Shown here: in pieces, positions 27,250 to 35,104 of the stretch | Position numbering within the stretch: position 1 is the stretch's first letter | Layout of the letters: the number at the start of each line of letters is the position of its first letter | Source of the DNA: an uncultured Roseburia sp. | GTDB taxonomy: Bacteria > Bacillota > Clostridia > Lachnospirales > Lachnospiraceae | Assembly: GCA_947564465.1 (NCBI GenBank) | Contig: CANOCV010000030.1 | Location: 1 to 35,104, forward strand | Direction of reading: 5' to 3' | Length of the DNA: 35,104 nt | Notes under the pieces: generated by a model | Database searches by the model: none | What the model was told of the DNA's origin: nothing | The model's input: the letters and a program-made list of their open reading frames with translations, nothing else | Program-made: the position numbers and the translations under genes

Positions 27250-28188
27250 ATGGTGGAAAAAATAAATTATTTTGATTGTCATGTGGACACGCTGACGGAA
27301 ATTTCAGGGGAAAAAGAATCTCTGCGGCATAATCGTTGTAATCTTGATTTGGAAAGAGTTTTTGCGTTTGCAGAGAAATATGTACAGGTTTTTGCACTCT
27401 GGAAGGACAGAAATACAATGGAGAATAATCCGGAAACAGAGTTTTTGCAGCTATATCAAAGGGCGCGAAGTCTGCTTGACGCACAGAGTGAAAGCATGAC
27501 ATTTTGTCAGAGCGGAGCGGATATGAAAAAGGCTCACGCGGCGGGGAAGGCAGCGGCATTTCTTTCGATTGAGGATATTTCGATTATGGGAAATATGGCA
27601 AAGGAGATAAAAAAGCTTGGATTTACGTTTGCCATGCTGACCTGGAACTATGAAAACGCATATGGCGCAGGCGCTGTATATTCACAAAAAAAAGGTCTTA
27701 GCGCAAAGGGAAAGCAGCTTGTATTCGATTTGTTAAATCAGGATATTGTTTTGGATGTATCGCATTTGTCCGATGCAGGAGTGGATGATATTTTGTCAAT
27801 AACACAAAAGACAATTATTGCGTCTCATTCTAACGCACGCGAGGTTTGTGCTCATCCCAGAAACCTGCCTAAAGAGCACATACGTGAAATCATAAAAAGG
27901 AAGGGAATCATAGGAATCAATTTTTATGCGCCGTTCGTAGGGAGCGTGGAGAAGGGACAGCTTAAAGAGCTGTTTCGCCACATAGATTATATTTTTGAAC
28001 TTGGCGGTGAAGATGCGGTTGTTCTGGGAAGTGATTTTGATGGCTGCGGCAATCGTCTGGTAAAAGGGATAGACGGAGTGGAGTCCGTGCCATATCTGCT
28101 GAAAGAGATGAGAAAAGCAGGATTTGGAGAAAAATTATGTGAAAATATAATTTTTGGGAACGGATATCGATTTTTGGGGAATATATAG
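27250..28188 (+). CDS. Membrane-dipeptidase-family protein (peptidase M19)
   Basis: A 312-residue metalloprotein of the renal dipeptidase family, which usually cleaves dipeptides. The binuclear zinc ligands can be placed: His11 and Asp13 in CHVDT, Glu108 in SIEDI, and His residues in DVSHLSD and ASHSNAR, with Asp in GSDFDGC. There is no signal peptide, so a cytoplasmic enzyme acting on dipeptides is likely. The ATG at 27250 was chosen because GGGGGGACAGG precedes it; an ATG 33 bases earlier in frame has none. It follows the Cys-rich protein gene after 36 bases. Confidence 0.9.
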   Translation: MVEKINYFDCHVDTLTEISGEKESLRHNRCNLDLERVFAFAEKYVQVFALWKDRNTMENNPETEFLQLYQRARSLLDAQSESMTFCQSGADMKKAHAAGKAAAFLSIEDISIMGNMAKEIKKLGFTFAMLTWNYENAYGAGAVYSQKKGLSAKGKQLVFDLLNQDIVLDVSHLSDAGVDDILSITQKTIIASHSNAREVCAHPRNLPKEHIREIIKRKGIIGINFYAPFVGSVEKGQLKELFRHIDYIFELGGEDAVVLGSDFDGCGNRLVKGIDGVESVPYLLKEMRKAGFGEKLCENIIFGNGYRFLGNI

Positions 28189-28256
28189 GAAGTACGAGAT
28201 TTTGAGGAGAATACATAAAAATTGTTTTCATGTGTATATTAATTCTGTGCCTTATA

Positions 28257-28291
28257 TTTTATACCCGCCGGAATGTCCGGAGGGTATAAAA
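28257..28291. repeat. Long hairpin between the dipeptidase and amidohydrolase genes
   Basis: Arms of 16 bases (TTTTATACCCGCCGGA and its complement with one G/A mismatch) pair around a 3-base loop. Neither strand has a clear T-run after the stem, so it is not a standard terminator. It may be an operator or mRNA-processing structure in the amidohydrolase leader. Confidence 0.6.
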
Positions 28292-28329
28292 ATGAGATAG
28301 AAACATGAATTTACAGGGACGGAGAATAT

Positions 28330-29472
28330 ATGGATGAACTCGTGCTGATAAAACAGGGAAATATTTATAACGGAATTGATGAGGAGCCCCGAATAGGAGA
28401 TATTCTTATAAAAAACGGGAAAATCGAAAAAATAAGCGAAAGTGTGGAAGGGCGCGTCGTGAATGAGGCAAAAATCATTGAAGCCAGGGGATACCGTGTT
28501 TATCCCGGATTCGTGGAGGCGCACTGTCATCTTGGATTAGACGGATATACGGGAGGGCTTGCGGAGGAGGATTTTAATGAGCTGAACGACTGTGTAACGC
28601 CTCAGCTTTCGGCCGTGGATGGTATAAACCCAATGGATATTACCTTCGAGATGGCAAGGCAGGCGGGGGTAACGAGTGTTTGCTGCGGTCCCGGCAGTTC
28701 AAATGTTCTCGGAGGAACATTTTGTGTAATCAAAACTGCGGGCAGGCGGATTGACGACATGATAATCAAGGAGAAGGCGGCTATGAAGTGCGCATTTGGA
28801 GAAAATCCGAAGGCGTGTTATAAAGACAGCGAAATTTACTGCCGGATGACAATTGCGGCAAAGCTTCGTGAAATATTGAGAAAAGCGATAGAATATGAGA
28901 AAGCGGGAGGGGCTTACGATGCGAAGCTGGAAGCGATGCTGCCGGTTATCCGAAAAGAGATTCCGCTTAAAGCGCATGTCCATCGGGCTGACGATATATT
29001 TACGGCAATCCGTATAGCCAAGGAGTTTGATATAAAACTTACGCTTGATCACTGTACGGAGGGGCATTTAATTGCAAAGGAGCTTGCAGAAGAAGGATAT
29101 AGTGTGGCCGTGGGACCTTTGTTCGGACATGCCTCGAAAAAGGAACTGGAGAATAAGAGCTGCAAAACGCCTGCGGTGCTTGCAAATGCAGGTTGCAGAG
29201 TGTCTATTATTACCGATTCGCCGGTTGTGCAGGAGCAGTATTTGACGCTGTCGGCAGCGCTTGCAGTAAAAGCCGGGATGACAGAGCATCAGGCTCTTCA
29301 GGCGATTACAAGCAATGCGGCTATGCATATAGGCGCGGCAGACCGGGTGGGTTCGATTGAAGTGGGGAAGGATGCGGATTTTGTCATTCTAAATGGAAGT
29401 CCGTTTGAGACAGAGTCCCGCATTCGTTATACGATAATAGACGGAAAAGTGGTATATAAAGACTTGTTGTAA
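28330..29472 (+). CDS. Amidohydrolase, imidazolonepropionase-like
   Basis: A 380-residue metal-dependent hydrolase of the amidohydrolase superfamily. It has the beta-sandwich start (VLIKQGNIYNG, then DILIKNGKIEKI), the first metal pair His65 and His67 in VEAHCHLG, further His in KAHVHRADD and LDHCTEGH, and the Asp in ITDSPV. Its end is the usual KDADFVILNGSPFE, returning to the sandwich. This subgroup in Clostridia is often called an imidazolonepropionase-like or enamidase-like hydrolase, and the substrate is unknown. The ribosome-binding site is modest (GGACGGAG). It lies 141 bases after the M19 gene, with a hairpin between. Confidence 0.87.
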   Translation: MDELVLIKQGNIYNGIDEEPRIGDILIKNGKIEKISESVEGRVVNEAKIIEARGYRVYPGFVEAHCHLGLDGYTGGLAEEDFNELNDCVTPQLSAVDGINPMDITFEMARQAGVTSVCCGPGSSNVLGGTFCVIKTAGRRIDDMIIKEKAAMKCAFGENPKACYKDSEIYCRMTIAAKLREILRKAIEYEKAGGAYDAKLEAMLPVIRKEIPLKAHVHRADDIFTAIRIAKEFDIKLTLDHCTEGHLIAKELAEEGYSVAVGPLFGHASKKELENKSCKTPAVLANAGCRVSIITDSPVVQEQYLTLSAALAVKAGMTEHQALQAITSNAAMHIGAADRVGSIEVGKDADFVILNGSPFETESRIRYTIIDGKVVYKDLL

Positions 29473-29579
29473 TGTGAGGATTACGTTATAATATTTCATG
29501 TCATTTACTTCATGGTGAATGTCATAGATGTGCATTTTTTTAAGTAGTCATTGTGTAAAAATTATCAGGAGGAGAACGT

Positions 29580-30694
29580 ATGAGCAAATCAAAAGTTTTT
29601 TTACTACTTTTAAAACGACCGGCTCCGAGAACCTTTTGCAGAAGCTGCGCAGGTTATGTATTACAGCCGGAATGAAGGAAATAGATTTTGAGGATAAGTA
29701 TGCGGCGATCAAAATACATTTTGGAGAGCTGGGAAATCTGGCTTTTCTGCGTCCGAATTATGCGAAGGTGGTTGCCGATCTTGTGAAGGAATGCGGCGGA
29801 AAGCCGTTTTTGACGGATTGTAATACTCTATATGTCGGGAGCAGAAAAAATGCGTTGGATCATTTAGATACGGCATATGAGAATGGCTTTTCTCCATTTT
29901 CCACCGGATGTCATGTAATTATCGGGGACGGACTAAAGGGAACGGACGAGGCGCTTGTGCCTGTGGACGGAGAATATGTTAAGGAAGCAAAAATCGGCCG
30001 CGCGGTCATGGATGCCGATGTATTTATTTCTTTGACGCATTTTAAGGGACATGAAAACGCGGGGTTCGGCGGGGCACTCAAAAATATTGGTATGGGAAGC
30101 GGAAGCCGTGCAGGTAAGATGGAGATGCATTGCTCCGGTAAACCGGAGGTGGATCAGGCGCTCTGCGTGGGGTGCGGAGCATGTACCAGAATCTGCGCGC
30201 ACGAGGCGGCGGTTGTGACAGACAAAAAGGCGGCGATTGACCAGGAAAAATGCGTGGGCTGCGGAAGATGTATCGGGGTCTGTCCTAAGGATGCTATTTC
30301 GCCGACAAATTGGAATTCCTTTGATTTGCTGAATTATCGTATGGCAGAATATTCGCTTGCGGTCTGCAAGGATCGTCCGTGTTTTCACATTTCGCTGATC
30401 TGTGATGTTTCCCCGAACTGTGACTGCCACAGCGAAAATGATATTCCGATTATACCGGATGTCGGAATGTTTGCCTCCTTTGATCCGGTCGCATTGGATA
30501 TGGCATGTGCGGACGCCTGCAACAGACAGCCGGTGATTGAGGGAAGCATTCTTGCGGAGAATAAGCAGCATGACCATGACGAGAGCCACGACCATTTTCA
30601 TGTAACGCATCCGGATACGAATTGGAAAACTTGTGTGGAGCATGCGGAAAAAATAGGCCTTGGAACAAGAGAATACGAGCTCGTAGAAATATAA
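29580..30694 (+). CDS. DUF362-type 4Fe-4S protein with a frameshift at a T7 tract
   Basis: A DUF362 protein with two 4Fe-4S motifs (CVGCGACTRICAHEA and CVGCGRCIGVCPKDA) near its middle and a His-rich stretch (HDHDESHDHFHVTH) near its end. The strongest start is ATG 29580 behind AGGAGGAG. Read from there, the frame runs MSKSKVFLLLL and stops at 29675, while the DUF362 frame, one base away, would read SKSKVFFTTFKTTG if the run at 29596-29602 had eight T residues instead of seven. The coding span is thus one base short of 372 codons. Possible outcomes are a broken gene, a sequencing error, slippage at the T-run, or restart at ATG 29672, which overlaps the stop. Downstream the frame is intact to 30694. 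Confidence 0.75.
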
Positions 30695-30726
30695 TTTACA
30701 TATAATAATTTGTAGAAATATAAAAT

Positions 30727-30773
30727 ACCTGTACTGTATGTCCAATTGATGGGTGTACAGACAGGTGTTTTTT
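30727..30773 (+). terminator. Terminator after the DUF362 gene
   Basis: Arms ACCTGTACTGTA and TGTACAGACAGGT pair with one bulged base. The T-run at 30768-30773 is shared with the start of the 69-bp element. Confidence 0.65.
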
Positions 30774-30837
30774 ATATCATAGGAAAGACCTTGTTACTGT
30801 GAAGTGCTAAAGTCTATGACTTTCTATGATATAAAAA
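30769..30837 (+). repeat. 69-bp palindromic dispersed element, copy 3
   Basis: Inverted ends TTTTTATATCATAGGAAAG and CTTTCTATGATATAAAAA pair with one base missing. The interior equals copy 2 (23531) in its first 44 bases except one, and matches the complement of copy 1 (134) at most positions. Confidence 0.8.
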
Positions 30838-30944
30838 GCCCTCCGGGCAGGATTCTTTGTTCAGTTTTGAAAAAAAGATAAAAAAGTTGAAGATATTTTA
30901 CGCTCCGTATCGTTATAATAAGTGAAAGCTTTCAAATTAAGGAG

Positions 30945-31460
30945 GTGGATAGAATCGATTCCAAGGAGTATTTTATACAATTATTGGGCAAATATCAAAA
31001 TCTTGTGTTTACTATTTGCGTAAAGATGACGAATGATTACTTTGCGGCGGAGGATCTGACGCAGGAAACCTTTTTATCCGCTTTCAAGAATCTGAAGAGT
31101 TTCGACGGTACGAATGAAAAGGCATGGCTTTGCCGGATTGCGACAAATAAGTGTATTGATTATCAGAAGCAGGCGGCGAGGAGGATGATACCGTCCGAGG
31201 ATGCCGAATTGGAAGCACGGCAGTCAGCGGAAGGAATACCGGAGAACTGCTACATAGAAAAGGAAGTCTATCTTGAATTAAGAGAGCAGTGCGGGAAACT
31301 GAAGCCGCCATATGACGTGATTGCGAGGATGTATTTTGTGGAGGAGCAAAAGGCCGAGGAGATTGCAAGGAGCACGGGAAAGAACCTGAAAACGGTTCAG
31401 ACGCAGATATACCGTGCGCGCGCAATGCTTCGAAAAAAATACGGGAAGGAGCGGGTGTAG
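30945..31460 (+). CDS. ECF-type RNA polymerase sigma factor
   Basis: A 168-171-residue extracytoplasmic-function sigma factor. Region 2 shows DYFAAEDLTQETFLSAFKNL and the KAWLCRIATNKCIDYQKQ segment. Region 4 (about 120-165) shows LKPPYDVIARMYFVEEQKAEEIARSTGKNLKTVQTQIYRAR, which binds the -35 element. The start is odd. The only usual start codon, GTG 30945, overlaps its own ribosome-binding site (AAGGAGG). Codon ATC at 30954 has the best spacing and would give the family-like N-terminus DSKEYF, so a rare ATC start is possible. The next gene encodes a one-helix membrane protein, a likely anti-sigma factor. No perfect promoter is seen. Confidence 0.9.
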   Translation: MDRIDSKEYFIQLLGKYQNLVFTICVKMTNDYFAAEDLTQETFLSAFKNLKSFDGTNEKAWLCRIATNKCIDYQKQAARRMIPSEDAELEARQSAEGIPENCYIEKEVYLELREQCGKLKPPYDVIARMYFVEEQKAEEIARSTGKNLKTVQTQIYRARAMLRKKYGKERV

Positions 31461-31463
31461 AAT

Positions 31464-31940
31464 ATGCAGGAAGAGAGAATGGATCTGAGTGAGAAAGATT
31501 TGGAACAAATCATTGCAGAAGCAGAGGGTCAAATGCTTGCGGCGCCGGATTATTTAGAACAGATGATCTTAAGAAATGTAAAGAAATACGAAGTCAGGGA
31601 ATCCGTGGAAATTGTTCCTATTTGCCGGGCTATTCGGGAAAAAAAGCCGCTTATTCAAGCGCAGCCTTCCAAATTTGGACAGCTTTTTGCGTATAGCTTG
31701 AAAATTGCTGCGGCCTCTGTGGCGGCAATTGCTCTGGTTGTTATGATTCCGTTTATGGAAGAGCACATGGAGTCCTCCGTACAGAAAAGAGAGGGAATCG
31801 CTATGAGCCGGGAAGTTTCGGGGAAGAAGGATTTAGAGCAGGCCGACAGACTTAATTTAAATGAAAAGACAAGTGATTTTTGCATCAGATTGTTCGAAAA
31901 AACAAATGAATTGCTGTTTCGAAGGGAGGAAAAAAGATGA
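31464..31940 (+). CDS. Single-span membrane protein, candidate anti-sigma factor
   Basis: A 158-residue protein with a charged cytoplasmic N-terminal part (about 1-75), one transmembrane helix (about 76-97, AYSLKIAAASVAAIALVVMIPF), and an outside tail rich in charged residues. No zinc-binding anti-sigma motif (HxxxCxxC) is present, and I do not recognise a domain. The start follows the sigma gene by 3 bases and the end overlaps the next gene, so the two are co-translated. Its place right after an ECF sigma gene, with this topology, makes an anti-sigma role likely but unproven. Confidence 0.7.
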   Translation: MQEERMDLSEKDLEQIIAEAEGQMLAAPDYLEQMILRNVKKYEVRESVEIVPICRAIREKKPLIQAQPSKFGQLFAYSLKIAAASVAAIALVVMIPFMEEHMESSVQKREGIAMSREVSGKKDLEQADRLNLNEKTSDFCIRLFEKTNELLFRREEKR

Positions 31941-32518
31941 CACAGAAAAAAAGCAGGTTTTGGACATTTTTGTTCTCGTTTATGCCGGGAGCAGGGGAAA
32001 TGTATATGGGATTTATGAAAATGGGCGTGAGTCTGATGGGAATGTTCTTTTTGATTATTACCGTTGCGACAATGCTAGAAATCGGTCCGCTCATGTATTT
32101 GGCAGTGATCGCCTGGTTTTATAGTTTTTTTCATGTACACAATCTGGCCGGGATGCCGGATGAAGAGTTTTATTCCCTGGAGGATGAATATCTCTTTAAT
32201 TTGGGTGCAGTGAAGGTGCAGGGCGCAGATTTGGTGGGGGGATATCGCAAAACGATTGCAATTATTCTGATTGTGGTAGGCTTTCTTATGACTTGGAGAG
32301 GTATCTTCCGTGTTTTGGGATCTTATCTGCCGGATTATTTCTATTGGATTGTTCGGGGGATTGGATATCGCCTTCCGCAAATTGTTGTGGGAATTGGAAT
32401 AATTTTGCTTGGCATATATATGATACGCGGCAAAAAGCAGCAGTTATACAGCGCAGATGACAAAAAAAAGGAGCCGGATTTTGAGGAAATCTCCGGTAAC
32501 GAGGACGGGAAGGAGTAA
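31937..32518 (+). CDS. Multi-span membrane protein of the ECF sigma operon
   Basis: A 193-residue membrane protein with about four transmembrane segments (about 25-45, 48-66, 100-120, 140-162). The beginning FLFSFMPGAGEMYMGFMKMG resembles the TM2/PGxGxxYxG motif of small membrane proteins, and the C-terminal 30 residues are charged. The start ATG overlaps the stop of the preceding gene (ATGA). Function unknown. It is probably a partner of the sigma/anti-sigma pair. Confidence 0.7.
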   Translation: MTQKKSRFWTFLFSFMPGAGEMYMGFMKMGVSLMGMFFLIITVATMLEIGPLMYLAVIAWFYSFFHVHNLAGMPDEEFYSLEDEYLFNLGAVKVQGADLVGGYRKTIAIILIVVGFLMTWRGIFRVLGSYLPDYFYWIVRGIGYRLPQIVVGIGIILLGIYMIRGKKQQLYSADDKKKEPDFEEISGNEDGKE

Positions 32519-32522
32519 GCTA

Positions 32523-32858
32523 ATGGAGAGTGAAACGAATAAAGAAAAAGATATGATAAAAACGCATCGCGTCGGCTCCATCACGCTGGGACTTGCGCTG
32601 GTACTGTTTGGAAGTCTCTTTCTGTTGCATCTCTTTGTGCCGATGCTGGATTACAGGCTGATTTTCCACTTGTGGCCGTGTATATTCATACTGCTTGGAA
32701 TCGAAGTGCTGCTTGGGGTCCGCAAAGAAAGCCGTGAGTTTGCGTATGATAAAGGTGCCATTGTTCTTCTTATTATTCTGGCGTTATTTGCAATGGGAAT
32801 GGGAATTGCAGATTTTTGTATAGAACAGTATGAGATGTATGCAGTGAGATATTGGTAG
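32523..32858 (+). CDS. Small membrane protein, LiaI/LiaF-TM-like
   Basis: A 111-residue protein with three hydrophobic segments (about 17-36, 46-63 and 79-96). Its pattern HRVGSITLGLALVLFGSLFLL followed by HLWPCIFILLGIEVLLG resembles the LiaI/LiaF transmembrane domain (DUF5668 type) found in envelope-stress modules. The start at 32523 follows AAGGAG and lies 4 bases after the previous stop codon, so it is the last gene of the ECF operon. Match to the family is by eye only. Confidence 0.65.
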   Translation: MESETNKEKDMIKTHRVGSITLGLALVLFGSLFLLHLFVPMLDYRLIFHLWPCIFILLGIEVLLGVRKESREFAYDKGAIVLLIILALFAMGMGIADFCIEQYEMYAVRYW

Positions 32859-32891
32859 AAGCGGTGTGATTCGGGCACTAAAAAATTCCTC

Positions 32892-32920
32892 TTGACATAT
32901 ATGGAAGGAGCAGATATTAT
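32892..32920 (+). promoter_or_regulatory. Promoter of the CDF transporter gene
   Basis: Perfect -35 TTGACA (32892-32897), 17-base spacer, -10 TATTAT (32915-32920). Confidence 0.72.
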
Positions 32921-32952
32921 ATTTAGAAATATTTTGGGAGGACATAAGAATC

Positions 32953-33855
32953 ATGGCGGGAGAATCGGAAAATACCAAAGTGGCAATGCGTGTCTCGGCA
33001 GTCAGTATATTTGTGAATCTGGCGCTGTCGCTCTTTAAATTGTTTGCCGGAATTTTTGCGGGCTCGGGGGCGATGCTGTCGGACGCGGTGCACTCGGCTT
33101 CTGATGTTTTTAGCACCTTTATTGTGATTATCGGGGTAAATATCTCCAGCAGAGAGTCGGATAACGAGCATCAGTATGGACATGACAGGCTGGAGTGTGT
33201 CGCGTCTATTGTGCTGGCCGTAGTTCTCGCGATTACAGGAGTCGGAATCGGAATGAGCGGATTGGAAAAAATATTTGAAAACAATTATTCCAAGCTTGAG
33301 ATTCCGGGCGTGCTGGCATTGTTGGCGGCAATTGTGTCGATTATTGTAAAGGAATGGATGTATTGGTATACAAGAGGCGCCGCCAGAAAAATTAATTCCG
33401 GGGCTCTTTTGGCGGATGCCTGGCACCACCGCAGTGATGCGCTTTCTTCTGTCGGCGCGTTTATTGGTATCGGCGGCGCGAGAATGGGGTTTCCGATTTT
33501 AGACCCCATTGCAAGTGTTGTGATCTGTCTGTTTATCCTGAAGGCGGCATATGAAGTGTTTAAGGATGCAGTCGATAAGATGGTAGATAAGTCCTGCGAT
33601 CTGGAAACGGAAGAGAAGATACGCGATCTGATATGCAGGCAGCAGGGCGTGATTCGCGTGGATGAGCTGCGCACAAGACTTTTTGGGGCCAAGATGTATG
33701 TAGATGTCGAAATTGCGGCGGATGGGGAACGGCCGCTGCGGGAAACACATGCAATTGCAGAAAATGTGCACGACTGTATTGAGAGGGAATTTCCCATGGT
33801 GAAGCATTGCATGGTTCACGTGAATCCGGCCGACGAAGAATATTACCGCCACTGA
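32953..33855 (+). CDS. Cation diffusion facilitator (CDF) metal exporter
   Basis: A 300-residue transporter that exports divalent metals in exchange for protons. About six transmembrane helices are visible. The metal site uses HxxxD on helix 2 (His47, Asp51 in SDAVHSASD) and HxxxD on helix 5 (His158, Asp162 in DAWHHRSD), with Asp44 and Asp155 nearby; this pairing points to zinc or iron-type transport rather than manganese. The C-terminal cytoplasmic domain (about 215-300) carries the His-containing VHVNP end expected of the family. TTGGGAGG precedes the ATG. It has its own promoter and no metal regulator gene next to it. Confidence 0.92.
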   Translation: MAGESENTKVAMRVSAVSIFVNLALSLFKLFAGIFAGSGAMLSDAVHSASDVFSTFIVIIGVNISSRESDNEHQYGHDRLECVASIVLAVVLAITGVGIGMSGLEKIFENNYSKLEIPGVLALLAAIVSIIVKEWMYWYTRGAARKINSGALLADAWHHRSDALSSVGAFIGIGGARMGFPILDPIASVVICLFILKAAYEVFKDAVDKMVDKSCDLETEEKIRDLICRQQGVIRVDELRTRLFGAKMYVDVEIAADGERPLRETHAIAENVHDCIEREFPMVKHCMVHVNPADEEYYRH

Positions 33856-33886
33856 AAGCATGGATTGGTAAAAATATTCATATGTT

Positions 33887-34774
33887 TTAACTGTGTTCCT
33901 TGCGGAATTGCCTTGGCGTTTTGCCGTGTTTGCTGCGGAACGCTTTGATAAAGTGGCTGCAGTCGGAGAAACCGGTTTCCTGGCTGATATAATTCAGATC
34001 CAGATTTGTAAATAAAAGAAGGTCCTCGGCCTTGGCCAGCCGGATAAATTCAATATATTTTTTGCAGGACTGTCCATAGAGCTCCCGGAAGCTTTTGGCG
34101 AAATAGGAATAGCTCATATGGCACAGTTCGGCGAGGTCTTCTACTTTCAGGGCTTCATGCGCATGTGCGTCGATATATTCGGTGACCGTGTGAATGGAGT
34201 CCTCTTCTTTTGGCAGCGCGAAGGACTGATCGGTATCAAATCCGCAATCGCGCCAAATGCGCAGCACGTAGGTGAGCAGCACATTAATTTGTGACTGCAT
34301 CATGATTCGGTAGCCGTATTCCTGCCGCATCATTTCGCTGTGGCAGGCGGTAAAAAGCTGTTCAATAGGAAATTGTTTTATAGTTTCGGCCGTAAGACAC
34401 AGAGGTGCGTTTGCGTCCCCCCTTGCGACTCGGAACAGGGAATTAAAATGTATGCCGGCGAAGGCGCTGCCGCAGGAGGCGGCGGACGGTGCAAGCTGAT
34501 TGCAGTCAAATTTCAAAACAAAATATTTCAGCGGAATGTTTGTGGCGGAATAGATGGCATGAATCTGCTGCGGAAGAAACAGTATCATATCTCCGGGTTC
34601 TAAAACATAGGAAATTTGGTCGCAGCTTATGATGCCGGTACCTTCCTTCATAAAGATAATTTCCATAAAATAATGCCAGTGGGGCCGTACCGGAAATGAG
34701 TGGAGATTTGTGTCAAATATAAAGCATTCATATGGTGAGTTTAGGCGGTCACTGTATTCAAATAGAGCGTTCAT
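33887..34774 (-). CDS. AraC-family regulator with N-terminal cupin domain
   Basis: A 295-residue predicted transcription factor. Residues about 10-110 form a cupin-like sensor (FPVRPHWHYFMEIIFMKEGTG, then LEPGDMILFLPQQIHAIYS), which usually binds a small sugar. Residues about 195-292 are the double helix-turn-helix of AraC/XylS proteins (VEDLAELCHMSYSYFAKSFRE, then YISQETGFSDCSHFIKAFR and TPRQFRKEH). It is divergent from the probable phosphohexomutase gene at the window end and may control it or a sugar system nearby. The ribosome-binding site is ordinary (GAAGGGA, somewhat far). Confidence 0.88.
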   Translation of the reverse strand: MNALFEYSDRLNSPYECFIFDTNLHSFPVRPHWHYFMEIIFMKEGTGIISCDQISYVLEPGDMILFLPQQIHAIYSATNIPLKYFVLKFDCNQLAPSAASCGSAFAGIHFNSLFRVARGDANAPLCLTAETIKQFPIEQLFTACHSEMMRQEYGYRIMMQSQINVLLTYVLRIWRDCGFDTDQSFALPKEEDSIHTVTEYIDAHAHEALKVEDLAELCHMSYSYFAKSFRELYGQSCKKYIEFIRLAKAEDLLLFTNLDLNYISQETGFSDCSHFIKAFRSKHGKTPRQFRKEHS

Positions 34775-34961
34775 GCTTTCCGTGTCCCTTCTGAAAAATG
34801 TTCTGTAATCGTTTTTTACGATTTTTATAATTAATCATTATATCAACCCTATCGGTAAAATGCTATATTTTTCTCAAAAAGCCGTGAAAGAGGTGCTTTT
34901 CGCTCACTATGCCGAAATACAAACCAAGCTAAAAAAAGATAAAAAATGATTAAAAAATATG

Positions 34962-34991
34962 TGTACAAATTAAATTAATCTGTGCTATAAT
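34962..34991 (+). promoter_or_regulatory. Promoter candidate of the gene at the window end
   Basis: -35 TGTACA (34962-34967), 18-base spacer, perfect -10 TATAAT (34986-34991). The leader is about 70 bases long. Confidence 0.5.
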
Positions 34992-35065
34992 ATGGATACG
35001 ATGTTAGCGGACAGAAATAGCAAAAAGGCAGATAGAGCCGGTATAAAAGAGAAGAGGAGAAGAGC

Positions 35066-35104
35066 ATGGATTACAGGGACGAATATCAGAAATGGTGCAC
35101 AGAT
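35066..35104 (+). CDS. Start of a probable phosphohexomutase (partial)
   Basis: Only 13 codons are present (MDYRDEYQKWCTD). They follow AGAGGAGAAGAGC and run off the window. The short N-terminus resembles that of phosphoglucomutase/phosphomannomutase proteins of Clostridia (M-D-Y-x-x-E-Y-x-x-W), but the stretch is too short for certainty. Confidence 0.45.
   Translation, partial: MDYRDEYQKWCTD

Noticed and set aside
29528..29579. Upstream in-frame start for the DUF362 protein at 29528
   Set aside because: No ribosome-binding site; the added residues look like translated leader, and the strong site at 29567-29574 points to ATG 29580.

Overview
The window looks like a chromosomal segment of a Gram-positive Clostridia, most likely a gut Lachnospiraceae. 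The reasons are strong AGGAGG ribosome-binding sites, sigma-A-type promoters, a MecA adaptor, a tsaC/ywlE-like/atp gene order that recalls the Bacillus ywl-atp region, and a cellulase whose C-terminus ends in BspA-like repeats. No lineage marker such as rRNA is present, so the family-level assignment is inference.

Layout. 1-2.8 kb: a leftward promoter at the edge, a 2[4Fe-4S] ferredoxin, a secreted L,D-transpeptidase with Ig-like repeats, and a DUF1858 redox-disulfide protein. 2.8-7.1 kb: an AraC-type regulator divergent from a large secreted GH5 glucanase, with a direct-repeat operator candidate between them. 7.1-10.4 kb: mecA, then a short operon with a Ser/Thr kinase fused to a degenerate MinD/TadZ-like domain, a second degenerate MinD/TadZ-like protein and a 70-residue unknown. 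10.5-14.1 kb: a membrane-anchored GH18 protein, a CwlD-like amidase and galactose mutarotase. 14.2-16.3 kb: tRNA t6A synthase TsaC, a low-molecular-weight phosphatase homologue without its catalytic cysteine, and dCMP deaminase. 16.3-23.5 kb: a complete F1Fo-ATPase operon (atpZ-like, atpI, B, E, F, H, A, G, D, C) whose c subunit carries the Na+-type ion-binding pattern. 23.6-30.7 kb: a D-2-hydroxyacid dehydrogenase divergent from a TRIC-type channel, an AlbA_2/HATPase regulator, a Cys-rich small protein, an M19 dipeptidase, an amidohydrolase, and a DUF362 ferredoxin-like protein whose frame is broken at a T7 tract. 30.8-35.1 kb: an ECF sigma factor operon with three small membrane proteins, a CDF metal exporter, a cupin-AraC regulator, and the first 13 codons of a probable phosphohexomutase.

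Two kinds of short repeat recur between genes. One is a 69-bp palindromic element (three copies), each copy directly behind a gene terminator. The other is a 29-32-bp GTAAC...GTTAC palindrome (four copies), two of which sit between 8-bp direct repeats as if inserted.

Functionally the window mixes energy coupling (atp operon), envelope upkeep (L,D-transpeptidase, GH18, amidase, ECF operon), polysaccharide use (AraC/GH5, galM), and signalling with altered active sites (kinase/TadZ-like pair, phosphatase homologue). No tRNA, rRNA, CRISPR array, transposase gene or prophage gene was seen. No gene-free stretch exceeds about 300 bases. The largest, 34775-35065, is AT-rich and holds only the promoters at its ends.
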